Shown piece after piece: positions 24,687-36,410 of a DNA stretch of 64,000 bases (position 1 is the stretch's first letter; every line of letters begins with the position of its first letter). The stretch spans positions 1 to 64,000 of the forward strand of contig JAEHOE010000260.1 of assembly GCA_016858145.1 (NCBI GenBank), written 5' to 3'. This DNA is from Edaphochlamys debaryana. Lineage: Eukaryota; Chlorophyta; Chlorophyceae; Chlamydomonadales. The notes below the pieces were generated by a model. That model did not search any database. It was not told the origin of the DNA and worked only from the letters and a program-made list of their open reading frames with translations. Made by a program: the position numbers and the translations under genes.

Positions 24687-25036
24687 CCCTGTGTGCCACG
24701 AGCTCACAAGTCTGGGTGAAGGTATCATGGGGGTGGAGCCGAGAGCGTCAACTAAGCAAAGCAAGACATCTGCGAAAGCATAACGGATCGCAAGAGTCTT
24801 TGCGATGCACCGGCGCAACGCGCATGGGACCGCCGTAACCTACGGCTTGCCCATGGAACAACCCCTTTCCGAACTAGGCAGCCACTTAGCTTGCGCAAGG
24901 AACGTCTCGCAGGCCGTGCCTATTCCGAGTCGCCCAGACTCTCACACCCGGACGCTGGCCTGGACGCTGCCCGCAGACATACTTCAGGCCACCAGTATGC
25001 ATGCCATACACAGCTGAGGTGTAGCTGAGCGCAGCC
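24687..25036. promoter_or_regulatory. 350-bp divergent promoter region, copy 1
   Basis: It lies between the minus-strand MYND-B start and the plus-strand NTPase start. The spacing is exactly 350 bases in all three units, with only scattered substitutions. It holds the inverted repeat ATCGCAA/TTGCGAT (24787-24793 and 24800-24806, 6-base loop) and the perfect palindrome CTTGCGCAAG (24890-24899). No clear TATA box was seen. Shared control of both genes is inferred from arrangement only. Confidence 0.5.
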
Positions 25037-28000
25037 ATGGCTGACGTCGGCGCGGAGATTCAGCGTGTGCAGAAAGAGATCGGCAAGGTTGAAGAGGACA
25101 TCCAGCAGACAGTAGCCGACCTGAAGGCGCTTGACGCCCAGCCTCAGAGCTCAGGCCTTAGTGAGGCAGAGGCAGCCCTGCTGAGCGCCAAGAGGCTGCA
25201 CCTGTACCGCAGGGAGGAGCAGCTGCGCACGAAGGAGGAGCAGCTGCGCACGAAGGAGGAGCAGCTGCGCAAAGAGAAGGAGCAGCTGCGCACGAAGGAG
25301 GAGCAGCTGCGCAAAGAGAAGGAGCAGCTGCGCAAAGAGAAGGAGGAGAGCGTGGAAGGGCCTCAGCATGCCGCGGTTGTTCGGGCTACTCCGCAAGTTG
25401 CGCGGGGTAGGATGGCGTTTGGGACGGACGTTGCGCTGTGTCCCTCGCCGCCAGCTGTTTGGCAAGCAGCGTGTTAGTCAGCCGCTCCCCGTCCGCCCCT
25501 CCGCTCCTCGTGCCCCGGCGTGCCCTACCCGATGTGTCCTCCCTGACTCTGTATGTGTGCATTGCAAGTGGGCAAGCGACAGCGGCTGGCTACGACACCG
25601 GCTGCCTGCCTACTGAGTCTGCGCCTTTTGGGCATGCACGACGGGTATCCGTGCCCTTGCGCAGGCCCCAAGCTGCGGCTCCGGCAGGACCTGGACCCGG
25701 ACCTCTTCTTCTTCGAGCCGGTGGACACAGGAGGCAGCGCTGCCGCTTCCGCAAGTGCCGGCTGCAGCAGTGCGTTCTTCCTGGACCCGGAGGGCCGGCA
25801 GCAGGAGGAGCTGCAGGTCTGGCTAGGCTTCGCGGAGAAGTGGCACCGCGAGGGCCGACCCATCCCGCCCCTGTACATTAACGGGCTGGTCAAGGTGGGT
25901 GGGGTGGATATGACAGCGTGACGACGTAGGTCGTAGGAGGGCTTAGTGGACAGCTTGTTTCATGCACGAGCAGATGGCCTGGAGGAGGTCGATTAGGCGT
26001 GGGAGCTGGGCTATTCGTGTATCCTTGTCCAGTCAGCACGCACCTGAGCGACCCGGAGGAATGCTGTTAGACATCGCCATCTTGCGCCCACCTTGCGCCC
26101 GTGTCATGTGCAGACCGGCAAGTCGTACATGCTGAACCAGGTCCTGCCTGCGGTGGTCAACAGCCGGTACGGCAGCGGCGGCAGCGGCCGGCAGCACGGC
26201 GGCGGCACGGGGGCGCTTCCAGAGCCCAACGTCCTGCTCGTGGACGTCTTGGGCTGCAACCGCAGCAGCGGCGGCGGTGGCTTCCTCGTGGACTTCCTCC
26301 GCAAGCTCAAGCGGAGCGCCGCCGACCAGCAGCTCTACGCTGCTGCCAGCACGCCGATACCCAGCGACCGCTCCGCTGGCGCCGTGGCTGACGCCATCGA
26401 TGACTTCCTGCGGCGCCTGCCACAGGACCGTCTGAACTTCCTGCTGGTAGACGAGGCGCAGAGCTTCTACCTGCTGGAACGGGCCTGTCCGCCGCGCGGC
26501 CCAACCCTAAACGTGGACGCGGTGCTACACATGCGCCGGTGAGTTGGCAGCTGGGCAAGGGCCTGTGTACGCGCCCAGACAGCGCCTCCACAAATGTGTA
26601 AGCTGAGTCGCATAGCGGCCAACCGACACAACGGAGATAACGTCTGCGCCGTTTTTCTTGCCGCGACTGCCATGTGTGCTGCAGCATACTCAAGGGCATC
26701 CTGCTGAACAGCCCCCACTGGGTCGCCTGGGCGGTCACGGGCAGCTCCATGGGGACGCTGTGGGCCAACGTTGCGGCTACCCCGGTGAGCAAGTGGTTAA
26801 GCAGTCCTAGGACCCGGCGCGATGGTGCTATGGCCATCAACCGTCACCCCAGCCGCGACCCGGCCCTTCTCACGCTCCCTTGGAGCCTGTGCTACCCATG
26901 ACTGTAGCTTCCGTACAATAGGGCCAATTGAACGCCTCTATGCTGTGCATGGCCGCAGACGAACGGCATGGCCCTGCTCTCGAGCCACTACCGCATCAAC
27001 CTGAGCCCCACGATGTCCGAGGGCGTACTGCAAGTCGGCTGGGAGCAGCTCAAGGCCCAGGACCCGAGCGCTATTCCGCTGCCAAGCGACCTGGTCTGGC
27101 GGTCGCCGCCGCATATCGCCATACTCGCCTACCTGTGCATGCAGTGGAGCCTAGCCCCCACGGCGAGCACAGCTGCAAAGCTGGTCCAGCAGACCCTGAC
27201 GCAAAAGCTCATTCCCGAGGTGGGGCGGCCTGCCAGTGCATGCGCTGGCTGTGAAAGAGTGTGCTCCCTGCGCTTTGAACGTAAGGCAGCAAATGAAATG
27301 GAAGCCAGCAAGATAGAAGGTTTTGACTAGCAGCTAACCCCCTTCTGCATGCCCCCACGCATGTGAATCTCTGTTCAGGTGCTGGCGGACCTACGCATTG
27401 TGCTGCAAGTGCTGGGCAGCCCTGCGTCACAGGTGGTGCTCCTGCGCCAGCTGGTGGACCCGGCGGCCGGAGTGGAGCCCCTCAAGCTCCCGCCGGCGTT
27501 CGGGGCGCTGCTGGAAAGCTACGCCACCGAGCGCGACGGCAGGCTGTACCTGGACAACCCGCTGTTCGCTCAGGTGCTGCAGGTACGTACGCCCGTACAG
27601 CAAGAGGCCGACCAGGCCCTAGAGGCTAGCTTGGTTCAGGTGCACGCCCTGGTGTCCGTCGGCTTTCCAGGCATGCGGGGTGCCGTGACACAGATTCGAC
27701 AGGGTTGCTGGGACACGGGAGACTAGACCGTGCGAGGCTAGCCCTACGTCACCTCTACTGGGGGTATTGTGTCCCGGGGGGTCAGGCGCCGGGTGTCCCC
27801 CCGGGGTGATCCAAGCCAACGGAGACCCTGGCACGACCGCCGCGCCGCTGCGACATCCTCTCAGAAGCTCCAGCTTCGTTGTCGCTGGTGACTTGTGTGT
27901 ATGCGTGAGCAATGCTGAACGAGGCGCGTGACGGAAGGGCTGAGTTCGGGACCTGAACTTGCTTATGTTGCCGCCCTACACACTGGTGACTCGCCGCCAC

Positions 28001-29632
28001 CACGCCACGGGCCCCGGGTTTCGCATGGGTTCCTGCCGTACCCCGGCCCCGTCCGCTTACATTCCCTCCCCGCCCTCCTTCCCGCTCTCTCTGCCCGCCG
28101 GCGGTCTGCACGTGTCTCACTTTCTCTTCCTCTTCGGCCTGCCTCCTCGGCTGTTAACGCCCTCCTGACCCATTCCCCACTTCCGCAATTCCTCGCTGGC
28201 GTGGCGCCGCCTTCGCCCCTTTCGTCTCAGGTGAGCACCGCTAGTTTGCTGCAAACGCAGGGCGCGTGGGCTTGTGTTCGGGGTGTTTCTTCGGACGTCT
28301 GGACTTTGCTCTGGGCCTCGGCGCAGCGCTGCCGCTCAATCAGTATGTCGGGTCGGGGCAGCAGCAGCCGTCTACGCGTAGCCTGGGTCTTGCTCTTTCC
28401 GCTGTTTCGGCTTTATCGGGCTAGCACACTGGTGACTCGCTACCTGTTGCCGCCCGCTCTTCCCCGCTCAGGCCGTCACCACGGAGTCTGGAGAGCTGCT
28501 GGACTCGATCACCACCGTCCCGTCGCTCAGCTCCGCCCTGTACAGAGAGCTGGTGGCGCTCGGCGAGTGCTGCAAGGACAAGGACGTCGCCAGCGTAGGG
28601 GCCCTGCGCAGCCTCCTGCAAGACATGGCGTCTGCGCTGGGGCTCACGCCGGACGAGCTGCTGAAGGCCGACTGGTTCGTCCAGGTAAGAAGGGTGCCAG
28701 CGAGGGGTGTCGGGGCGTGCGTGGGGGGTGGGCGAGTTGGCGTACTGCGAGATTGGCGAGTCCAGAAGACCTCCTCGGAAAAGCTGGGCGGAAACTTGTC
28801 GGAACTACCTTGCACTTAGCTTGGCGTGGCTCCATGACACCGTTTCGGCACCACGACGCACCACTGACTGACACGCCGACACGTAAGCTTGTGACGTGTT
28901 AGGACGGCGCGTGCAGTGATTACAGTATGAACGCAGCGCTCACGAGTCACGCGTAGCGTTCCTTGCGGTGCCGAACGGGGTGGCTGTGCGAAAACAAAAC
29001 CACCCGGCGCCAGCAGGGCAGGTCAACGGACGAAGGGGTCAGAGGGCGAGGCAGCAGCGCAGCACCTGTCAAATCAATTCACGCCATTTAAGCCATTCAA
29101 CAGGGCCTTTCAACAGGGCCAGGCCACTACACACGCCGCTGGCCTTTGCATTCCTGCTTCCCGTGCAGCTGCGTTGCTCAACGATGCTGGTTGATCCACC
29201 TACCTGCAGGTCCGGGACCACCGCTGCAACAACCGCGGCACCAAGACCAACTTCGAGCGGGACAACGGGGCTCAATCCGACGTCCAGGTCGGGCTTCGCT
29301 GGTACCACGTGCTGCTGCGCAACATTCTCAGCCACGCCCCCCCCCCGGAGCAGCGGGACTTCCTTCAGGCCTACCCGCCACAGCTGGCACCGTTCCACAG
29401 CAGCAATCGCATCAGCGAGGCGCTGACCAAGACGTACGAGAGCGCGGTGCCGATCAAGACGGGCGGAAGCGCCAAGCCCACGCGCAGCAAGGCCCGGGGT
29501 GCGCCGGCCGCAGCAACGCCCAGGGCGCAGGTGCAGCCCCACGCGGGGCCCGCGCGCCCCATTGCGCTGCACTGGGGCAAGCGGCTGGGGCGTGCCGCCG
29601 TCGTCCCGCTGCGCTACATGGGAGGGATGTGA
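25037..29632 (+). CDS. NTPase-1: coiled-coil STAND/archaeal-ATPase-like P-loop protein, 741 aa
   Basis: Exons: 25037-25406, 25665-25894, 26114-26538, 26685-26784, 26959-27219, 27379-27582, 28472-28684, 29210-29632. All introns are GT-AG, phases agree, and the sum is 2226 bases including TGA. Residues 1-110 form a charged coiled coil with a 7-residue repeat at 64-105. Walker A is G197-L-V-K-T-G-K-S204, split by intron 2 after K200. Walker B is FLLVDE with D313 and E314. A TGSS motif (360-363) followed by RINLSP fits the sensor region of archaeal-ATPase/STAND families. RLYLDNPLFAQVLQ (517-530) looks like the wing of a winged helix. The tail is basic and rich in Ala/Pro. It probably binds and hydrolyses ATP or GTP as a switch; partner and output are unknown. 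Oomycete Crinkler-type NTPases share the coiled-coil plus P-loop plan and are the main alternative. No TGTAA signal was found in the next 900 bases. The exon 1 donor (GG|GTAGGA) is the least certain junction. Confidence 0.75.
25226..25351 (+). repeat. In-frame 21-bp minisatellite, 6 units, in NTPase-1
   Basis: Each unit encodes RTKEEQL or RKEKEQL, the last RKEKEES. The order is two RTKEEQL, RKEKEQL, RTKEEQL, RKEKEQL, RKEKEES. The period of seven is that of a coiled-coil heptad. Confidence 0.93.
27773..27805. repeat. GC hairpin in intron 6 of NTPase-1
   Basis: CCCGGGGGG and CCCCCCGGG form a perfect 9-bp stem with a 15-base loop. The hairpin is conserved at 42416-42448 and 57969-58001. Intron 6 is unusually long (889 bases) and also has a 16-base direct repeat CACACTGGTGACTCGC near 27977 and 28424. 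Confidence 0.8.
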
Positions 29633-31642
29633 GCGTTCCTTGCCACTTGCTGTCAGGCCGTTTGAATGTGGGCCGGGCGGGGCAGGGTCGATGGCGACAC
29701 AGTGGTGATGAGGGCTGCGGGGCGACGGGGCTGTAGCGGCAGGGTGAAGGCACACAGCTAGGGTGTACTTTGCGTTCGGGCACACTGCACACTTGCTGGC
29801 AAACTTGAGAACTGCAGTAGGTGAGGCGTGAGGGGTGCTCATGTTGGCGAGGCGGCGAGTTCCTATGTGTGCCAACGGACGTCCGGGCATGTGTGGCTTG
29901 CTGCCTGCGGTTGCCGGTGAGCGTCTAGCTGTCGTGCTTAGCTTACTGGGAGGCAAGCAACTTGTTGAACCTAAAGAGTGGGTTTCGGGCTTTGCTGAAG
30001 TCTAGGCTCCATTGAAGCCCAATGCTGGGCATAACGGGGCTGGTTGTGCGACAGCTATTCATCCCACATTGGCGTAGTACGACAAGGGTAGTGAGGTGGT
30101 CCTGGAGGGCAGAGTTCGCGACGGTAGTACTGGTGCCTGCACGTTGAACTTGCCTTCGGAGGCAGGGGCCAGCATCGTCGCCTGGGGTGGTTCACATGGC
30201 GATGGCTTTACGTGTGCACGGACTGCAGGAAGTGGGGGCTGGTAGCATGCTGGACAAGAGGCGGCGTCCACTCTCGTCAAGGCAGAGAAACAGACGAAGG
30301 AAGCCTGCGCCTCGGTGGATGGAAGCTTGATCGGGTGCAAGAATGGATTGGGCTCTTGACCTCCGACTGCTCTGGCATTGCACCTGCGGTGTGCAAGGTT
30401 TTTGAGGAAGGCACGTTCCAGTCCTGAAGCGGGTGCAGCAGGTGTTGCCCACAGGGGGGCTGGCCTTCCAGGGTGACGCTGGTGGCCACCTGAACATGTA
30501 CTGAGGCGCATGCGGCTGTGATTGAGGACACGGCCTGTATGGGCGTTCATGTCCGAGCTGCAGTCCGGGCTTTGGTGTCGCCGCCTTGCCCCGCTTCCCG
30601 TCCCACTACCGGGGCCCGAATTGTACTCGGAGTTGAGCTGCCGACAGCAGGGGACGGAGGGCATGGCCTCCATGCAGTGCACTCGCATGCAATGCACTAG
30701 CAGCAGGGCTATCTAGCACTACACGGAGCGGCAGCAGATGTAGTTGGTGATGCGGGTGAGAACGGCTACGCTTGAGTAACCGGCATGCTGTTGCTGCCGA
30801 CGACGTCGAGCTGTGCCGGTTACGTCTAGCAGGCTGGCACAGGTCCAATGGGATACAGGCGCGTGTAGCACTTTCTCGAGCCCTTTGAAGAAGCCCCCAG
30901 CCTTAGTTGAGCTGCCGACAGCAGGGGACGAAGCGGGGCCTCAAGCGCCTCGGCCCCGTGAGGAGGCTCATGCCTGTGGTGGCCCCGGTGCTTAAGGGCT
31001 CAGGTGTGTGCCCAAGGGCGCCCAACCGCAGGGGTCGCTGTGCGTTGCCTGCATGCGGCGTGGGCGCTGGCGTGGGCTCTCCATGCGGCTTGTAGGAGCT
31101 TGGGCCGCTTGGGGCGCCTGGTCTAGCGTTACCAGCCGCGTCCGAGATCAACTTGGCGGAGAGCCTCACTATTGCGGCGCCTGGGTCCTCGCTACAAGCC
31201 TTACAACCGGGGCCACCGGCCGGACTCTTCATGCGCCTCACGTATTACCGTAAGCCAACAATCAATGCACCCGTCTTGGCCAACCAACTTGTCATGCCCA
31301 CTCTTCCCCACTCACTGACTGACCCGAGCTTGCGCTAGCGGCATCTTGCTCCCACTCAAGGGGAGCTGCATACGGTGCCGAATGCCAGGAACTCGGGGTG
31401 TCCACGGACCCCACAACATGAAGGAACAGTGAGCGCTCGGCCGACAATACCTGACAAACTGCCGTATGGTGCCACAAGTGGCCATGGCTAGGCCTTACCG
31501 GCGACTTACAGGCGCCGCCCCCAAGCAAATGGCATCTGAGCCGTGAACAATGCTCTGCCCCCCTAGGCCAACAAACAACAACGAACATTACACTGCCATA
31601 CCCGCCCGACCTCATACATTCATCCGCCAGATCGTTCACCTG
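29633..31642. other. Tail of U1 and spacer of U2, no gene recognised
   Basis: It runs from the NTPase-1 stop to the MYND-C stop, and the unit join is at 30552/30553. The U2 part has a 22-24 base insertion relative to U1 and U3 that includes GGGGCC (30935-30940) and GGCCCC (30952-30957) as inverted arms. It also has an extra block of about 45 bases near 31110-31153. Short frames on both strands do not persist between copies (for example a stop in U1 where U2 and U3 are open near 30002). Confidence 0.7.
31588..31592 (-). promoter_or_regulatory. Polyadenylation signal TGTAA of MYND-C
   Basis: TTACA on the plus strand, about 50 bases beyond the stop at 31643, at the same spacing as in MYND-A. 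Confidence 0.65.
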
Positions 31643-34600
31643 TCAGCTGCTGCGCCGGGCCCCGCCGCCGCCTCCCCCAGCGCCGCCCCGGCACGCCTTC
31701 CGGTGGCCCGACCGCCAGTGAGCCGTCTGGCACTCGCGGCTGCAGTACGACGCAGCGCCGCCGCAGCCCGCGCACGCCCGCAGAGGCAGGGCCGCATCGC
31801 TGTCGCCCTCCAGGTTGGCGCAGGCCGGGTTGGAGCAGCCGCCCAGGCACGCGCGGGCGGCGGCGGGCGAGGCCGGCAGCAAGGCGGCGGCGGCCTCCAA
31901 GCCAGGGAACCACGCACCGAAGCGAGCGGCCAGCGCTTGGGCCCCGGAGGCGGCGGACGCCCGTGCGCCGCCCCTGCCGCCCCGCGGCCCGCTGCCGTGC
32001 GCCCAGCGCACCAGCTGAGCCGCCAGCGCCTCCACCGCCTCCGCCGCCGCCGCGTCACCTCGGGCCCTGCACTCGGCACCCAGGGACCGCAGCTGCGACG
32101 GCTCCCAAGCCGGGCCCGCCCCTCCGCCCTTCGCCACCTCCTCCGGGAGCGCCGCCGCGACCGCGCAGCAAGCCTCTGCCAGCGGTATCAGGTAGAGCTG
32201 CAAGTGGCTCCCTGCAGTCAGCTGCATGAGGGCATCCGCGACTTGCGGCTCCAACGCCACCCCGACGAACCGCACAGGAGACAGCCCGGCCAGCCAGCCG
32301 CCGCCTCCCGAGGGCTGGCCGGCCGTTGCGGCCCCCGCTGATGACGCCCCCAACCTTGCCGCTGCTCCTGTAGCCGCTGCCGCTGATCCAGCTGCCGCCA
32401 CGCCCGAGCTTGGGGCGCCCAACTTAGCATCCGCGCAGGCGAGAAGGGGCAGCACGTGGAGGCCGCAGAGTAGGGCCGATGCGCCCACGGTTCCCAAACC
32501 GTACCGTGCCCATACTCCACGGAACAGCGGCGGCAGCCAGGCCGCCACTGCTGCCGCCAGCATCTCCAGAAGCTGCCGCTCCGCCGGCAACAGCGCCCCC
32601 GCTCCGCCGCCGCCCGGCCCCGGTGCGGCCCCTGCCGCTTGCTGCCCGCCCGCGCGTGCTGCCATGTCCTCGAGCCACCTACGGCTCATACCGAGGAAGG
32701 TCCCAACGACCGAGCTAAACAAGTTCTTAACAGACGCGTCATCAGAGGCGAGGTTGACTGGGACTGTGGCCTCGAGGCCCTTTCCGATGGTCCTCACCAG
32801 CGCCGCCGCCTGCCGGGCGTCGCCCCACGCCAGCAGCGGGGCCAGCCAACGCCAGCTGTCGCCGTAGCGCTGCTTGAAGGCAAAGAGGGTCTGCGCCTCG
32901 GGCGGTGATGCTTCGGGGCCGCCGCCGGGCCCGGTTTCGAGCTGGCTGGCGGCGGCGCGGCGGAAGAGGCGCTCCAGGCAGGGCAGCACGCCGCCGGCAA
33001 GCGCCGACCGAAAGCTTGGCTTGGGGGCAGGCGGGAGCGGCCCTGAGGGGCGGAGCAGGAGTGGGAGGGCGAGACTTATCACTGGTATTACTTGCAAACC
33101 ACGGAAACACGGCACACACCGGGACTCTGGCCGGGGCCAAGCCATGGAGGCAACCCGCACCCCCCGCCAGCCCAGTTGACCCCCAAGCCGTCTGCCCAGC
33201 TTGGGACTGAGGGCAAACCGCCGAAAAGGGACACACCTGGGGGCAGGGGCAGACCCGGCAGCTGGTCGAGCAGGTTCCTGCCGTAGTGCGCCGCAAACCC
33301 CGCAGCGCCTGACGCTTGGACCACACCGCTACCAGGGGACCCCGCGGGTGCTCGAAGGTGGGGCGCCAGGGCGACGGTCAGCCGCCACCACTCCTCGCCC
33401 AGGTCCACGCTGCCATCCGTCTCTGCGCCGGTGTTGACCAGGTTGTTTGCTGCGGTCAGGGCCTCAATGGCAAGGACCGTGGCCACGCGCCAAGTGAGCA
33501 GGACCCGGCAGGGCCCCGTGCCCAGGCGCGCGGCCGTCAAGGCCGCCAGCTCCTGCTCCGCCGTCCTTCCCGCTGCCGCTTCCGCACTCGCCTGAACCCC
33601 GACCCGAGCCGCCCGCAACGCCAGCGCTATCGCGGAGCTGTACGGCAGGAGCGCCTTGGCGGCTGGCGGCGCGGTGGCGGGCAGCTGGCTGTCCTGTGCC
33701 GCCAGAAAAGTGACCAAGTCCCTTAGCGGCAACTCGACCCTGGAGTTCGGCAGCTGGGAGGCGGGAATGCCCCGCAGGCGCTCCTCTGCCTCCAGCTGCA
33801 GCCCCTGGCAGAAACCCCGCGCCACGCTGGGCTCCAGGCCGTGCGTGCCCTCGCCGTCCATGGCCGAGAGGACCGCCACGCCGTGAGCGAGCGCCGTGTA
33901 GGAGGCGCAGGGGCCGAGGACCGCGACGCTGGCGAGGGGCGACGCCGGCAAAGCACGGGGCTGCTGAGAAAACAGAGTATGGAGAGTGGCCGTCACGTCA
34001 CAAACGGCCGCGTCAACGTTTCGTGACAGAAGTTGAAAGGCCGCGAGCGGCATGGCGGCTGGCGCCCCGTCGGAGACTGCCGTCCTCACGACGGCCCACA
34101 GCCGGAGTAGCGCCGCCAGGGCCGCGCACGTGTGCTCCACCACGGCGCTCGCCCGCAGCGCCGCCGCCAGCTCCTGGGCGTAGCAGGCCGATGCACTCGC
34201 CGCCGAGTCAGAGGGACCCGCACTGCCGCCGGCCGCAGCCCCCGATGTGGCCGCCGCCTCCACCTCCGTGCTGGAGGGACCCGCGTTGCCGCCAGCCGCA
34301 GCCGCCGCAGCGGCTGTCACTCCCGGCGGCCCTGATGGTAGCTTGGCTGCCGCCAGCTGAAGGCACACGGTCGTCAGGGCGGCAGTCACGGTCAGGCCGG
34401 ATACAAGCGCCGTGAGGAGCTCCGTAGACGCTTGCAGGAGGGGCGCGGCAGTTCTCGGCACTGCTGCCGCGACTGCGTCATCTGCAAGTAAGTGCAGCTC
34501 CGTCCGAGCGTCCGCGAGACGGCCCGACAGAGCCTCGAGCGTCTGGGACCGTACCAGGCGCCGGGCGAAGTCGAGGCAGGCGGGCTGTGTCTTTGATGCG

Positions 34601-34981
34601 AGGATGAGGCTGGCGTCGAGGCTGACCAGTGGACCAGAGAACCTCCAGCCGCGCCCTCAGCCCCTCTTGCTGTTCAGCGCTGCGATGTGCGGGCGACCAT
34701 GCCCATCGCGTCGATTCATTGGTCGCGAGGAGCAGAGCCCGCCGAAATGCGGGCCGCGACAGCAGCTCGGCGACGGGTTGGTCGGTGGCAGCCTCGCTGA
34801 CTGCCATCCATGCCGTCGTGCGGACGCGGAGAGCATCGGCGCTCCTCGCGAGGCCAAAAAGCGATGCGGGGCTGGCCGCGCCGGCACCGGTCCCGACGAT
34901 CGCCTCAGTCCCCGCCACGAAGTCGCGGACCTCCTGTTCCGCCTCCGGGCACATAAGCGGCGGTCCTAGCGATGCAGCCAT
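31643..34981 (-). pseudogene. MYND-C: most complete MYND zinc-finger paralogue, one apparent frameshift
   Basis: Start ATG at 34979-34981 (MAASLGPPLMCPEAEQEV). Intron 33043-33236 (194 bases, CAG|GTGTGT to CCTCAG). The long middle part has the family blocks DLGEEWWRLTVALAPHL, LLAWGDARQAAALVRTIGKG and PAERQLLEMLAAAVAAW. The C terminus has the complete finger (CSNPAC, CAGC, SYC, SREC, HWRSGHRKAC). Near 34626-34640 the frame changes after RARLEVLWST; the family sequence LDFARRLV continues in the next frame. The total coding length is one base over a multiple of three, consistent with a single +1 change; the repaired length would be about 1047 residues. A sequencing error or a missed small intron would make this an intact gene. 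Confidence 0.65.
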
Positions 34982-36410
34982 GGCCTTTAGCGCCTTTTTA
35001 GCTCGTGTCGGTGCAGCTGTAAGAAACGCGTTGGGATGTTGCGTCAAGCGCGAGAAGAGACTAGCAAGCCTCGTAATGGTTCTAAACAGTGATGGTTGCT
35101 ATCAACTATGCCTGTCTCCAAGGCACTTGCCAAGCAAGCTGCCGTGCGTGCCCCTCCCCGCCCTTTCCCGCCACTTCTCCCCCGACCCCCGTCGCCCCTT
35201 GCAGGCCCCTTGCCGCACCTGCGAGCACAGAACCCCCTGCCCATGCGCTCTGCATGCGCAGACCGCTTCTTGTAGTGCTACATTCCCTTGGCGCTGGTGT
35301 GTCATATGGTAGCTATGACCATATGATGAGGCATATGCGGCTGGTGTGGTCCAGCCAGGAAGGGGCAGGGCCACCAGGCCCGCGCCTGAGCACTGTGCTG
35401 GGCGGCTGAGCAGGAGCCTGCCTCAGTGCTCAGTCCGCCCCTGCCAGCAATGGACTAACCCTGCTTGTGACAGGCCAGCCTGCGTCGCTCCCCGGGCACA
35501 GACACAAAAGAGGTTCACGCAAGGGGGAGGTCAGTGGCTCCGACCGCTTGCACAGCTTCCGGCATGTAGCCCTCCGCACACTCTCGCTCCGTGTAACCCC
35601 CACGACGTTCTTCTCACAACACCTGTTTCAACGCCGTCACCTTAACAACCACCCCCGAGCTCGGCCATAGCGCAAGCAAATCCCGTAACAGCCCAGCAAG
35701 AGCAGTGCCCCCCCACACATAAAGGGCACAAGTCCTGTCTCTCAACCTTCACCTCGCAACCGCATTGAAGTCAACTGCCCGCAGCCCTCGTAGCCGTCCC
35801 CGTGCATGCCCAGAAGGGCAAGTCTGAAGTACAAGAGACCCGACTGCGTATGAGTGCAGATTCAAAAGTAGACCCTGCAAGCGCACGCAACGTCCCCAGC
35901 AGAAGTACCCAAGCCATCCACGGGTTCACCCACTACCGCCTGTGGGATCCAGTCTCAAGTCTCAACCGCTTGCTTGCCGAGGTTGAAACGAAGCCCCATC
36001 ACCAGGCCCCCGCAATGCTGCCAGTGATCCCGGCTGTGCGTAATGTTGGCCCCGTCATCGCAGCCAGACCATGCGGGGGACCATCTGTATCTCAAGTCGC
36101 TACAAGCGCCCAGGCCACCCAGGCTACCATGGCGTCACCCGCATGCTAGCACCAAGCAAGGCACTGCCCCAGCAGTGAATGCATGGCTGCGTGCATGCCA
36201 CACCGTGTGTGCAAGCCTCCGAGGCAGACCCTGGAGCCTCTGGAGCTGAAACCCGCTACATACACCCCCGAGCCGCCGCGGCTCCGGCGTCCAGAGAGTA
36301 CCCCGCAAGCCAACACGCGTTACTGCTCTTCCCCCCACCAGCCCAGCTGCGTCCAGCTATGATAAACATCCTCTACCCGCTATCCCTCTCCTATCAGCCG
36401 CCTCTAATAC
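34982..36410. other. U2-specific spacer between MYND-C and MYND-D
   Basis: It does not match the A-B spacer of U1 and U3. An inverted repeat TCATATGGT (35302-35310) and ACCATATGA (35318-35326) has a 7-base loop. No gene, transposon end or target-site duplication was recognised. The boundary with D lies where the similarity to the other MYND tails starts, near 36411. Confidence 0.6.

Larger units (their letters stand above)
14991..30552. repeat. Segmental duplication unit U1 (about 15.6 kb)
   Basis: It holds spacer, MYND-A, spacer, MYND-B, divergent promoter, NTPase-1 and tail. From 14991 to about 25000 it is nearly identical to U3 at an offset of 30213-30218 bases, and it is colinear with U2. 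Its left part is cut by the satellite, so the first NTPase gene that would precede it is missing. Confidence 0.93.

Noticed and set aside
27928..28902. 324-codon plus-strand frame, conserved in all three units
   Set aside because: It overlaps intron 6 and exon 7 of the NTPase in another frame. Conservation follows from the recent duplication, and the product is low-complexity.
29069..29956. 295-303-codon minus-strand frame opposite NTPase exon 8
   Set aside because: It is antisense to a well-supported coding exon and has the arginine/proline-rich composition of a shadow frame.
29821..30360. Small plus-strand gene in the NTPase tail (about 80-87 codons in U2 and U3)
   Set aside because: U1 has a stop in the same frame, there is no recognisable domain, and no splice or poly(A) context was seen.
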